NCBI GenBank assembly: GCA_037178625.1
Contig: CM074140.1
Span: forward strand, 744,001-808,000
Direction of reading: 5' to 3'
Origin: Skeletonema tropicum
Taxonomy: Eukaryota > Bacillariophyta > Thalassiosirophyceae > Thalassiosirales > Thalassiosiraceae
Length of the DNA: 64,000 bases
Of this stretch, positions 9,627-19,749 are shown one piece after another; position 1 is the stretch's first letter, and every line of letters begins with the position of its first letter. The position numbers and the translations under genes are program-made. Below the pieces are notes generated by a model that made no database searches, was not told the DNA's origin, and saw only the letters and a program-made list of their open reading frames with translations.

Positions 9627-12600
9627 ATGCAGGTATGTCTTCCAGCTGGTTGGCGAAAGTTGGCGAAAGATCTGCAAAAATTTGATGCAAAAATTTGCAC
9701 TTCGCACCTCAACCGCGCAACCACAAGCCTACCACAAGCACAAAGCCAAGCCAACGGAATAGCCATAATCTGCCACCCCCTATATCATCTTCTTTGGTTT
9801 GATAAGATCGAAAGAACCATGAATATTGAACTTGGTGATGCTGTCCTCACAGAATTTGGCACCGGCGTAGTCACCTGCCTACACGACGGCGGCGGCTCAT
9901 CATGGGCCACATTACGGCTGAATCGTCAGCCTGGAAAATCCATTGCATCCGGGACATTGCTCACGGCCAAAACAGTGTGTCTTACTAAAAAGTTGGTTGC
10001 TGCGTCTGGAATGATTGTGCGTGGAGATCATACTGCTGACGAGGATAAAATAATAGCAGATGATGATGAAGATGTCGCCACTGCTTCTCGAGAGTATGGA
10101 AGGAAGTATTTGATTGAGAAGTACATTCCCGAGAGAGATGTTTATTTGGCATCTGTAATTCCAATCAATGATGAAGGAGAGGGGGTAGATGATGGTCACT
10201 CACTTGCAAAATCTTTGTCTGTCATGAGCACTCCTAACCCAACAGTGAAGAAATCTCTGTCAAAGATAGAAGAGGATGGTAATGATGACGAAACAGGTGA
10301 TAACCGCGAAGGCGAAGAGCAACAAACCAATGATGAGAAACCGAAAACAATTGTGGAATTGAACGCTAATCAAATTGATCCCTCATCTACCAGTGCCAAA
10401 TTCTATCCAATGCTGGAAGATTTGATGCGTAGGGGTGAAAAGGCATGGTCATCATTAGATGCAGTAAAGCAGAAAACGAAGGAACATCTTGAGAATGATA
10501 CCGATGAGGTTATTGCAGATAAGCTCCTCTCATCATGTGCAATCACAGTGGATGACAATCAAGATGGCAAAGAAAATAAAGCTGCCGCGGCAAAGGTTAT
10601 TTCCGATGCTTCAAAATCTTCCATGGATGTGATTAATGACAAGATTAGCTCTGTTGCAGCATCAACACCCGAGAAGATTGAATCGGTCAAGGCTGCCACC
10701 GAAGGTTTATCTTTACCCGAGGCGAATGAAATTCGACAAGTTTACGATATGTTGCGTGATGAAGATTTGACAAAGTTGCTGCAATTGGGGCGTGAACGGT
10801 TGAAGGATTTGGTCGAGGTGGATGTTCCTGATAAAACAAAGAAGGCACTGCAAGCGATGGGCATTGAGATAGATGAAGGGGATGGATTATCAGCATCATC
10901 ATCCGGACAAACTATTCGAGAGAAGATGAGCAAATTGCAAAAGGAGGCTTTGGCATCGATTGAACAAATGTTGACAATCAATGTATCGGGTGATGGTATC
11001 ACAGTTCAAGCCAATGGGCACAACGCAGGTATTACGTTTGATAGCTCCAAGATTGCGGAAGCAATCCCAACGTCTCCTTCTCGACAACAAGTTCATCGGC
11101 AGGCGAAAGAACAATTTGCAAAAATGTTTGATCATCTCTCCACTGTGGCAACGTCCGATCCACAATTGCTTTCTATATATTCGTCAATATCAGAAAAGAC
11201 CAAGATGTGGCAAGAAATGACTGGGAGATTATTCCAAACAAAGACTGTCGGGATGTTTATGGAAGGTACGCAACGACTTCGGACACGAGCAGCGCAGTTA
11301 TTAAATCTCGCGCCGGGCCAATTCCAAGGTCTTGGTGGTGGTGGCGTTGGTAGTGATTTGACACGTGCATTTACCGAAGGAGATGTAGCCATGGCAAAAC
11401 TTAAATCAATGGAAATGGGGGATGCAATCAGATCACGTCTGTTTAAGGCAATTGAATTACGTAGTGAGAGTAGCGGTGGCTTAGATGCAATTATTGCTGG
11501 TTCTTTGGCAGCAATATCACGAACTGGTGACGATTACAGTGCCAAGGCGTCATCATTGCTGGGAATGGATAGAGTGGAGAACAAAGCAAAGTCACTAGCT
11601 GGAGGCGTTGACGAAAATACGATCCAATCTGTCATCAATAGGGTGCAATCATCAGCTACATCTGCTATGAAAGGTACGAAAGAAACCCTCATCGCCCTTC
11701 TTTCAGAAGAAAATACTATTTATCGTGATGCAGTTCTTCTACGCCTAGAGCAGGTATTTCTTGATCTTGAATCACAGCTGGGACAAGAGCTGTCTGCAGA
11801 AGAAATTGCCAAGCTAGCAAGTGGAGAAGGAGGGACAATGTCACTGTTTAAGCCTGTTGCAATGAAAGCTGCAAAAGACATTGAATTGCAACTCGATGCT
11901 GTAGAAAACAAGATGAAAGAATCCAAACATTGGAACAGTAAGGCGGATGATGCCTTGGCGAAGGTTAGGCAAATAACAAGCGGTGAGTTATCAATGTCTG
12001 ACATATTGGACATGGCTGCAAGTTTTCTAGATGACGATGAAGTGGTGTCGAAGAGTGGTGAACTGATTTTGAAGGCGGAATCGTTATTGGACGATTTTGA
12101 AGCTGCATCGGGAAAGCTTGGAGCGAAGGCTGGTGGTACTGATGCTACTGCAGGCATCCTTGATGCAGTTACAAAAGCTGGACTTACGAAAGAAACAGTA
12201 ATGAAGGGAGTTGAAGGATTGGATGTAGGTAAACTTTTGGACGATACTCAATCTGCCATGACCGATGAAAGAGCTAGACGTGAAATGATCTCTTCTGCCG
12301 GGGACACGGCATTAGACTTTCTGCTCAAAATTCTTCCGTCTATGCCGGTTCCTCCTTTTGACGGAGTCAGGGAAGGACTTGTTTATCATTTATCGAACTT
12401 GTCGATGGCAGGCTTCAAGGTGAAAAAGGAAGACATCCACATTGAAATCGCTGGCATTCGCGCTGCAACTACAAAGGATGAGGATGGAAATGCTGCTTTG
12501 CCTCCACCCAGAGCTGTCAAAGCGTCCGAACTTTTGATTATTGACATCAAAAATATATCTGCCACCCTAGATGATGCGGTTTGGAGCTTCGAACAAACAT

Positions 12601-14402
12601 ATATGCCCTATCTGAAAGGAAGCGGAAAAGCCAACACGAAGCTGTGGGATGGTGCAATTAGAATGAAATTTGAGCTCCGCCGACGCATTGCTAGTGAAAG
12701 CGATGATCCTGTGACTGGCGAGAAAGTAACTGTGTGGGAGCCAGTCTTATGCCTGAATGATAGATTTTGTTCTATTGGTGGCATTGAGCTAGTTATTCAA
12801 GGAGAAGGCCGTCTGACTTGGGCGGCAAACAAATTAGCATCGCTACTGAAGAACCCTTTGCGCGACTATGTAGTCAGCGTGATCATCAACGTTATCAAGA
12901 ACAACTCTGCGTGGTTGGTTGACACATTAAACCAATCTCTGTCACCGTACTGGGATTTCATACTGAGAACAGCTAATGTTGAATTAGAAAGCTTGCCAAG
13001 GCTTGCAAGACATCATGTTACGAAAGCGGACTCTATCGTGGAAGACGAGGTAGAGCTAGTTTGGCGTGAACGATTACCATTAGGCCTGAATATTCTCACC
13101 AATGATGAGAGTGGTTATTTGAAGGTTATTGATTTACCACGAGGAACTCAAGCCAGAAAAGTAGCCCAGGACAACAAGCTTGATCCAAATATCTTCAAAG
13201 GCGCAATGATCGTCAGTGTGAATGGCACGCGCTACGGCCCAGAGACACAAGTCGATTTATTTGCAGCTTTAAGAGATCCCGCAAGGCCGAAATCGATTCT
13301 ATTCAAACTTGCATCTGAAGATGATGCGAAACGGCTGAACAAATTTGTCGAACGACCCAAAAGTAGTGCGTCTAACAAGAAGGAGGAATTACAAAGTGCC
13401 TCCGAAACGTCTCTATTCACTACAGTTCAATTTGCCAATCAAGGTGAAATTGGTATCAAGTTTGGGTCTTCTCCAGATAACTATGCGTTGGCTGTTGCTG
13501 GATTCGTTCGTGACAGCGATGGTCGAAGGCTTAACGAAAATGAATTGTCATGCATTTCAGAAAATGACTTACTCTGCCGTGTTAATGGTATCTCTGTACT
13601 AGGAGAAAAGGGGGAAGGAAAGCGAAAAGGAATTTCAATCTTGGAGAAGGTAGGGAACGATCGACCTTTATCTCTTAGTTTTGCAAAGCCGTACACACAC
13701 ACCATTGTGTTGGAAAAGGATGAGGAGAATTGTGGTTCAATTGTTGGTGGACCTTCAGAGCTGTCACTTTCAGACGTGAAATCATCATCTTCTAGCGATA
13801 ACAAGATCATCCTTGAAGGATTCACACTTGCAGAGGGTGTTGCTGAGAGCAACAATGTCTTCATTGGTGATAATTTAGTCTTCATCAACGGCATCCCTGT
13901 TGGAGCAGGCTGTCGTCTACTTAGAGGAAGCGACCCTTCACCAAAGCTGTTTGAGGTGATTGACATGATGAAAGAGCTTTCTCCTCTGGCACTGACATTT
14001 GCGAGAGCGCAGACAAAGCCGTCATCCAAAGTCAAGTCTTATTTGACGTCTTCCCCCCTCTCTCTAGATATAGAATTGGCGGAAACCTTTTCGATCCCGG
14101 CACCCGATTACTCTCAACTTGGCCTAACATTTACTACCGGATACAATGGGACGGATGTTATCGTGAAAAATATAAGTGGCGTAGAGGGGCCATTCCAGAG
14201 GAAAATGAAACAATCTGGACTGTCTCTAGTTGGCTGTAAGCTCGAAGCAATAGATGGAGAAGCCATCCCTAACTACGTGACGTCGCAGTTGGTTTTGAAT
14301 GCAATGGGTAGACAATGGTCTGCCAATAACCGACTTGAAGTTACATTCTGCGACGAGAATCACAGAGACAATCTTCGGAAGCACGAAGATTCTAAAGAAT
14401 AG
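9627..14402 (+). CDS. Large protein with possible TULIP-like lipid-binding region and PDZ-like repeats
   Basis: The ORF has 1591 codons from ATG 9627, but ATG 9819 (accATGa) is an attractive alternative start. The sequence at 9633 is GTATGT directly after ATGCAG, and a pyrimidine-rich AG ends at 9806. A 174-bp in-frame intron would therefore join ATGCAG to the reading frame at 9807. The N-terminus (LGDAVLTEFGTGVVTCLHD) looks like a small beta-barrel domain. Long helical, Ala/Ser/Lys-rich sequence follows. A region around residues 910-1135 has alternating beta-strand character resembling BPI/SMP-type lipid-binding (TULIP) domains; this is tentative. A PDZ-like domain lies near 1149-1228 (LPLGLNILTNDESGYLKVI ... 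GAMIVSVNG), with two weaker PDZ-like modules near 1273-1354 and 1485-1580. The role may be membrane-contact or scaffold work, but that is inference. It ends 13 bp from the convergent HEAT-repeat gene. Confidence 0.8.
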   Translation: MQVCLPAGWRKLAKDLQKFDAKICTSHLNRATTSLPQAQSQANGIAIICHPLYHLLWFDKIERTMNIELGDAVLTEFGTGVVTCLHDGGGSSWATLRLNRQPGKSIASGTLLTAKTVCLTKKLVAASGMIVRGDHTADEDKIIADDDEDVATASREYGRKYLIEKYIPERDVYLASVIPINDEGEGVDDGHSLAKSLSVMSTPNPTVKKSLSKIEEDGNDDETGDNREGEEQQTNDEKPKTIVELNANQIDPSSTSAKFYPMLEDLMRRGEKAWSSLDAVKQKTKEHLENDTDEVIADKLLSSCAITVDDNQDGKENKAAAAKVISDASKSSMDVINDKISSVAASTPEKIESVKAATEGLSLPEANEIRQVYDMLRDEDLTKLLQLGRERLKDLVEVDVPDKTKKALQAMGIEIDEGDGLSASSSGQTIREKMSKLQKEALASIEQMLTINVSGDGITVQANGHNAGITFDSSKIAEAIPTSPSRQQVHRQAKEQFAKMFDHLSTVATSDPQLLSIYSSISEKTKMWQEMTGRLFQTKTVGMFMEGTQRLRTRAAQLLNLAPGQFQGLGGGGVGSDLTRAFTEGDVAMAKLKSMEMGDAIRSRLFKAIELRSESSGGLDAIIAGSLAAISRTGDDYSAKASSLLGMDRVENKAKSLAGGVDENTIQSVINRVQSSATSAMKGTKETLIALLSEENTIYRDAVLLRLEQVFLDLESQLGQELSAEEIAKLASGEGGTMSLFKPVAMKAAKDIELQLDAVENKMKESKHWNSKADDALAKVRQITSGELSMSDILDMAASFLDDDEVVSKSGELILKAESLLDDFEAASGKLGAKAGGTDATAGILDAVTKAGLTKETVMKGVEGLDVGKLLDDTQSAMTDERARREMISSAGDTALDFLLKILPSMPVPPFDGVREGLVYHLSNLSMAGFKVKKEDIHIEIAGIRAATTKDEDGNAALPPPRAVKASELLIIDIKNISATLDDAVWSFEQTYMPYLKGSGKANTKLWDGAIRMKFELRRRIASESDDPVTGEKVTVWEPVLCLNDRFCSIGGIELVIQGEGRLTWAANKLASLLKNPLRDYVVSVIINVIKNNSAWLVDTLNQSLSPYWDFILRTANVELESLPRLARHHVTKADSIVEDEVELVWRERLPLGLNILTNDESGYLKVIDLPRGTQARKVAQDNKLDPNIFKGAMIVSVNGTRYGPETQVDLFAALRDPARPKSILFKLASEDDAKRLNKFVERPKSSASNKKEELQSASETSLFTTVQFANQGEIGIKFGSSPDNYALAVAGFVRDSDGRRLNENELSCISENDLLCRVNGISVLGEKGEGKRKGISILEKVGNDRPLSLSFAKPYTHTIVLEKDEENCGSIVGGPSELSLSDVKSSSSSDNKIILEGFTLAEGVAESNNVFIGDNLVFINGIPVGAGCRLLRGSDPSPKLFEVIDMMKELSPLALTFARAQTKPSSKVKSYLTSSPLSLDIELAETFSIPAPDYSQLGLTFTTGYNGTDVIVKNISGVEGPFQRKMKQSGLSLVGCKLEAIDGEAIPNYVTSQLVLNAMGRQWSANNRLEVTFCDENHRDNLRKHEDSKE

Positions 14403-14415
14403 AATAATTAGATTA

Positions 14416-16929
14416 CTATTTACTCTCTTTTTTGTACTTGATAAATCTCGAACAATTCAAAGCTGCTTCGTTCCAAGTATCCAATTCTTCTCTGCTACTG
14501 TGTGCTCCCATCTTTTTAATCCGTCTCTTAAAGCCAGGTAAACATCGTTGAAAGTGCCCAAGAACATCTTGTTGGTCAAATACCTCGTCGTGGCTGTCAT
14601 CACCGCCATACATATCCATTAACACGTCTAGAATTTCGTGCATGATCACCAAGGATTGCTTTGCTTTCTCGCTGTCGGCATCACTGTCATCAACCACACT
14701 TGATAAGGGAGACCTCAACCTCTCAAGCAATGCTGAGCATACTCCTGCATTAATTTCCGCGGGATGAGGTTCGGAACAGAGTAATCCGATAATGGAGATA
14801 GCATTACACTTCATCTGCACGTTACTTGCACCTCCTTCAGAATTGTATTGTTGGGTAATGGCAGCCAACAAAAGATCCAAAACAGCCGAGTTCACAATTG
14901 TTCGCGCTTTTGGCTGATGTCTTAGCAATGCAAGCATAACAGATGTAATGTGCGCTTTGGGCCCGTCAGATACGTTGGAGGACATTGCCGCAACAAGTTC
15001 CCACCAAAACATGCCAAGACCATCTGTGACAGGTGTTTCTTGACCTCCGACCATTATCGCTTTCTTTATAGAGGGCTCATTCAGGGAGGGGAGATCACAC
15101 GCAACCATATTCCCCAAGCAAAGTGCACAGGTTGATAGCAACTCGTCAACATCTTCAGCGACCAACGCAGGAACATCGTCTTTTTGCATCGATACAAACT
15201 CAACCCATCTTCGAAAGAAGGCAAGAATTCGTGCCAGTAAATGCTTTGAAGACATTGATCCGAATGTGACCCGCTCCGATGGAGAGCAAGTCATTTCCAT
15301 CGAGTCCATGGCACCGGCAGCATTTGCCGCAGACAAAAGTTTTGCTTCGTCGTCTGAATCCCACATATGCTCATCGTCATCAGGATACATTGCATCTTCA
15401 ATATCATCGTCTTGATACTCTCTGCCAGAACAGAGATTTGCAACCAATTCCAGCGCTAGTTTGTACGATCCAATGAGCTCTCCCCAAGACTTCACCACAC
15501 CATCCAACTCGTCCTTTACATCATCCAACTTAGATTCAGTTGCCTTGGTCTTCTCTACCCCGTCCATATCCTCGACTATTGCCGCTCCCTGCTCGCTTTC
15601 TTTCATGTCCTCGTTTTCCGCCTTAGCCTTCTTGCTTTCTTTCAATTCCTTTTGCCGGCGAGCAATCATCCTAGCTGGTTCCTTTCTCGCATTAACCTCA
15701 CTTACAATTTGAGATTCCATCACTTCATCTTGTTTCATACTCTGACACTGATTCGAAAGTTCGATCATTCGAAGCACAAGCTGTTTGGGGTCGTCACTAT
15801 TACCTCCACTGTCAAATAAATTACTCATCAGGTCAATCACGGTTTCATCTGTGCAAGTTTGAACTGCGGCAACAACTGCATCGTATTCTTTGCCACGTGC
15901 AGATTTGAGCTCTTCATCCAACACCAAAACTTTACGAAGTGACACTAAGGCACCGGAAGCATGCAGTCGTGTAATGTGTGGCATTTGCACATTGGTAATG
16001 GTATTTTTCAACTCAGTCACAATTTGAGTAAGTGGGGTTGGCTGTATAGACGTAATAATCGCGATGTTATCATCCAACAACGAGTGGATGGCGCGTGATG
16101 CGTTGGATGAGGCGTCTAAAATACAATCACTGTTACTCTCTTCCATACAATTCTTTGTCAATTGAATTGATTTGTCAACCAGAGGTAGTACCGCACAAAG
16201 AGTTGAAAGCGACGCGGCACTAACTCTTTGTACAGCTGAAGGGAAGTTTTCAATCAAACCAGCAAGAGTTTGGAGAGACAGAGAAACAAGTACCCATTGC
16301 TCGGTGTTGAATGCGAACATCTTATCAATAGCACTTGATCCAGTAGCACCTGCTGATGATGTAGCAGCAGCAGCGGTCTCACCAGCTTTACTTGCAATAT
16401 TGCTTTCGATCTGAGACCCAAGAGAAGTTATCTTGTCCAAACTACGTTGAATCCGCTGGAACAAGATTGGCACCATAACTTCCGAAGCAACTTCCGCCTC
16501 CGAAGACGACCCCTCCACATCACTGGTACAATAAAAACTGACATAATTGGAGAGACACCCAGTCGCAGCAGTGGCACATGGAATATCCACATCAAGTATC
16601 CTTTCCGACAGCGCTCGTAGCAACAGTTCGTCACTTGCATCAACAGCAGTCTTATTATTCGTCTTAGCGCTCCCTTTGTTACCCTGTTGTTGTTGTCGCT
16701 GCTTCTGCAGCGCCGCTGCTGATAAAGACGAGCTATGGAAGAGAGTACTGCTCAAAGCCACCAGGGCTGCATGTCGAACGCGTGGATCACCATGACGTAT
16801 TTTACTGACGACTGTGGATGCTCCCTTCTCTTCGTTGGCCGAATTGGCAGCAGAGCTGGCGCTGATTGCAGCCTTGCTTCTTTGTTGTTTGCTTCCCCGC
16901 TTGGACTTATTGCGCTTTTGTTTCCCCAT
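14416..16929 (-). CDS. HEATR3/SYO1-like ribosomal-protein import chaperone
   Basis: An 837-residue single-exon protein starts at ATG 16929. The basic N-terminus (MGKQKRNKSKRGSKQQRSK) is followed by HEAT/ARM-like helical repeats (VVSKIRHGDPRVRHAALVAL). The middle has a charged coiled segment. An acidic loop then follows a characteristic ALELVANLC helix (DDDIEDAMYPDDDEHMWDS), with more helical repeats and a C-terminus ending FIKYKKESK. This order matches the HEATR3/SYO1 family (basic start, ALE..N.C helix, acidic loop, HEAT repeats, short basic end). The family escorts 5S-RNP proteins uL18 and uL5 with importin into the nucleus. Assignment rests on motif layout, not on an alignment. Confidence 0.78.
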   Translation of the reverse strand: MGKQKRNKSKRGSKQQRSKAAISASSAANSANEEKGASTVVSKIRHGDPRVRHAALVALSSTLFHSSSLSAAALQKQRQQQQGNKGSAKTNNKTAVDASDELLLRALSERILDVDIPCATAATGCLSNYVSFYCTSDVEGSSSEAEVASEVMVPILFQRIQRSLDKITSLGSQIESNIASKAGETAAAATSSAGATGSSAIDKMFAFNTEQWVLVSLSLQTLAGLIENFPSAVQRVSAASLSTLCAVLPLVDKSIQLTKNCMEESNSDCILDASSNASRAIHSLLDDNIAIITSIQPTPLTQIVTELKNTITNVQMPHITRLHASGALVSLRKVLVLDEELKSARGKEYDAVVAAVQTCTDETVIDLMSNLFDSGGNSDDPKQLVLRMIELSNQCQSMKQDEVMESQIVSEVNARKEPARMIARRQKELKESKKAKAENEDMKESEQGAAIVEDMDGVEKTKATESKLDDVKDELDGVVKSWGELIGSYKLALELVANLCSGREYQDDDIEDAMYPDDDEHMWDSDDEAKLLSAANAAGAMDSMEMTCSPSERVTFGSMSSKHLLARILAFFRRWVEFVSMQKDDVPALVAEDVDELLSTCALCLGNMVACDLPSLNEPSIKKAIMVGGQETPVTDGLGMFWWELVAAMSSNVSDGPKAHITSVMLALLRHQPKARTIVNSAVLDLLLAAITQQYNSEGGASNVQMKCNAISIIGLLCSEPHPAEINAGVCSALLERLRSPLSSVVDDSDADSEKAKQSLVIMHEILDVLMDMYGGDDSHDEVFDQQDVLGHFQRCLPGFKRRIKKMGAHSSREELDTWNEAALNCSRFIKYKKESK

Positions 16930-17297
16930 GGTTGTTGGTTGATGTCAGTCAAGAGAGTTGTTCTAGAAGTAAATGAGCTGCTTGCTCTTGACATGGAGAA
17001 ATAAAAATGGATGGTTTTGCGCTGCAAAACCTAGGTAACCCACAACATACCCTATGCGACCCAACTTTTTACTTACTCATAGCCGACTAGCGCTATGTAC
17101 CCAGGGCCAATTCTCAACGCGTCATTTTGGGCGGGGAAAAGGAGAGAACGCCGAACGCTTTCTTTTGACCATGAAAAAACGCCCATGTGTGATGTCATGG
17201 AGCGAGACAAAATTCATCTCTCAAGCTCAAGCTCCAGCACTTTGCCCGAACAAAAACGACAAAAAAGTAAACACGCAACACGCAAACCTTCCATAAA
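16930..17297. promoter_or_regulatory. Divergent intergenic region between HEATR3-like and EamA genes
   Basis: The 368-bp gap separates two head-to-head starts, so it should hold both promoters. I see no clear TATA box or conserved operator. Short ORFs here overlap in several frames and look fortuitous. Confidence 0.5.
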
Positions 17298-18785
17298 ATG
17301 AGGAACAATAACGTCCTTCGAGCCGCAATCATCATCTTTGTAGCTGCCTCTACGCCCACGCCCATCAACGCATCGCTCCAAACATTCAAGCTGAAAAATC
17401 ATCAGAAGAGGGTTCATATTATGTCTCGTGCAAATAATGATCAAAATGATTGTCGACCTTTGATGGCTTTCAATTCGCAACATCGAGGTCAATACTCAAC
17501 ATTTCAACAGCAGCAGCAGCGGCGGCAAAATCAGAAACAGAATTTAACGTTCCTACAAGTAGGCAGGCAGGAAAACAATGTACAAGAAGAAACAATTGAA
17601 ATCTCATCATCATCATCATCGCCTAGTATCTTTTCGAAACTTTCTTCAATCACATCTTCCAAACAAGCGAAGGGTCGAGCTATTCTTTTACTAGTTGCTT
17701 TTCTCTACGGAACATTGAACGTAACACTTAGAGCAGTTTATGCAAGTGATGGGCCACCTACCGCTTCGGTATTGAGCTTGGTGAGACAGTGTCTTAGTGT
17801 GTTGACATTCATTCCAATTATTATTAGCGTGAATAGAAAGAATGCAACAGAAAAGGAAATACTCCTAGATGAGGAAGAAAATAATTTGGTTGTTAGAGTT
17901 GGCAGCACCAGTAGCAGTGTAGAGGAGAATAATGAGAACAATGATAGACCAATGTGGCTAGCAGCAGCGGAATTGGCGTTCTGGAACTGTGGTGCTCAGG
18001 TAAGTCATAATTAGGTCACCTTCGACCTACTTGAATTATATCGCACAAAACATCTTACAACAGCATTTCTCATTGATTGAATGTAACTAACTTATCATAA
18101 ACAGGGTCTCATCAATGCTGGATTATTGTTCAGCCCCGCTGCAAGAGCATCCTTCCTCACACAAACAAGTGTCGTGATGACCCCACTTATTTCCGCCATT
18201 GCAGGAGAAACTATTCAGTCGTCCGTTTGGAGTGGCTGTGCCTTGGCATTAGTTGGGCTATTCCTCATTTCCACATCCTCTGTTGATAGTTCGACAGTGG
18301 CTGATGCGGACATAGTAGCAGCGGGGTCTTCATTCAATCAAGGAGATGCCATGATACTTCTGGGTGCATTGAGTTGGAGTACCTATATATTCCGAACATC
18401 GCAAATTGCAGAGAAGTATTCTGAGGTTTCTTTGCAATTCACCAAGACAGCATTTCTAGCTGGCATGTATGGCCTGTGGTTCCTTACCGAAGCTCTCACA
18501 ACAGTAAAGTCGGGTGGAACTTTGCTGCAATTGTGGTCAGGTTTTCAATCAATTCCTGTTTGGATTCTCCTCGCATATTCTGCTGTTGGACCCGGCGCAG
18601 TTGCTGATTTGCTACAACAGCAGGGACAAAAAGATGTGACAGCGAGCGAATCAAACATCATTTTGTGCATGGAAAGTGTCTTTGCTGCTGTGTGTTCATT
18701 TGCGCTCTTGGGAGAAGTGTCATCACTGAAGGAGTTGATTGGGGGCATGTTTATCGTCGTGGCAGCGATATTGGCATCTAGATAA
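17298..18785 (+). CDS. EamA-family (drug/metabolite) transporter, two exons
   Basis: Exon 1 is 17298-17999, the intron is 18000-18104 (GTAAGT...ACAG, 105 bp, phase 0) and exon 2 is 18105-18785, giving 460 residues. The first 25 residues (MRNNNVLRAAIIIFVAASTPTP...) look like a signal peptide. A Ser/Gln-rich spacer of about 100 residues follows, so targeting through the ER to plastid or other membranes is possible. The canonical diatom ASAF plastid motif is not obvious. The core begins at ILLLVAFLYGTLNVTLRAVY. It shows the EamA pattern of paired helices, including the conserved start of the second repeat (GDAMILLGALSWSTYIFR) and the final ESVFAAVCSFALLGEVSSLKELIGG segment typical of the family. 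The substrate cannot be predicted. Its stop lies 26 bp from the stop of the convergent LDLa gene. Confidence 0.9.
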
Positions 18786-18811
18786 TAAGCAATAGTCAAG
18801 TGTGTTGTATA

Positions 18812-19312
18812 CTACTTTTCATCTGATCCATCATGACAGTCGACCACTCCATCCTGTATTCTGGATGGGAACAGCTTTATTGCCTCGCCAGTAGATGCAG
18901 CCGTGCATGAGAATAATTTTTTACCAACCAGTAAATGTGAACATGCCGAGGTGAGCGGCTCGTCGCTTCCATCAGGGCAGTCGCAGTAATCATCATTCAG
19001 CACGCCTTGCAGGTGTGGATGGTTGAGGCATTGGAAATCAAAGTTGGCGTTTGAATTTTGAGCAAGCTTCTTCAACGAATATTTACTTGCATAATATGTG
19101 CATGCGATCGCAAAGACAACAATCGATACAAACACAGTGATTTTATTTGATTGACATATGTGTGTTGCAGATTGTCGTCTTCGACTCTTTCTTCGCCGCC
19201 ACTGCTTATTAATGTTAGCAATGTTATTCTCTGTCGAAATGATTGGCAATAGGGCTTCTTCTGTGGATTTTTTGTTGGCTCTTTGCCTCAATCCCCCCCT
19301 CATCTTTTGCAT
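18812..19312 (-). CDS. Small type II membrane protein with LDLa / glucosidase II beta-like repeats
   Basis: From ATG 19312 this gives 166 residues; the frame stays open upstream to an ATG at 19474, which would add 54 residues without recognisable features. A basic stretch ([10 protein letters not shown]) precedes one transmembrane helix ([18 protein letters not shown]), predicting a lumenal or extracellular C-terminus. That part has a module ([18 protein letters not shown]) and a second one ([19 protein letters not shown]) ending exactly at the stop. These acidic, Ca-binding cysteine motifs match the N-terminal part of glucosidase II beta (PRKCSH) and LDL-receptor class A repeats. The protein lacks the coiled coil and MRH domain of glucosidase II beta, so it is either a distinct small LDLa protein or a shortened relative. 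Confidence 0.75.
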   Translation of the reverse strand: MQKMRGGLRQRANKKSTEEALLPIISTENNIANINKQWRRRKSRRRQSATHICQSNKITVFVSIVVFAIACTYYASKYSLKKLAQNSNANFDFQCLNHPHLQGVLNDDYCDCPDGSDEPLTSACSHLLVGKKLFSCTAASTGEAIKLFPSRIQDGVVDCHDGSDEK

Positions 19313-19749
19313 GCTACTACTATCTCCAGGAAGATGAAGACGAGTAAGGCATGAGCAGAGGGGTATGGTAAATGGATAAGTAAGCAGAGGGCAGAGGCAA
19401 GAGGCATGAGAAAGATTTTGTGAGCTGCGTTTGCCGCCGAAATGTCTACTGATTCCTACGCACGTCAGGCCCAAAATGAAAGAATCTTCCTTCCCTCCCC
19501 TCTCCTCCTCCCCGCTCCCTTATTGGATAGAGGAGAGGAGCTCTATAGCCGTCACTATCCACAAACTTTCATGGGTTTCTATTGTTCTATGGGTTTCTCT
19601 GAGAGGTAGATTCATATGGCAACCCGATCGACTGCGCTTATTATAGTACCGTTTGAAGGCTGCGATCGCTGATCTGAGAGAACTAAGATGTCGATTTAGG
19701 AAGACAGAACATCGTAGCCGTTGATATAATCGACCTACTCATCCTAAGC
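19313..19749. promoter_or_regulatory. Divergent intergenic region between LDLa and GPHR genes
   Basis: The gap is about 440 bp from the preferred LDLa start (275 bp if the upstream ATG is used) and must hold both promoters and 5' UTRs. Nothing specific stands out beyond pyrimidine-rich sequence near 19490-19525. Confidence 0.45.
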
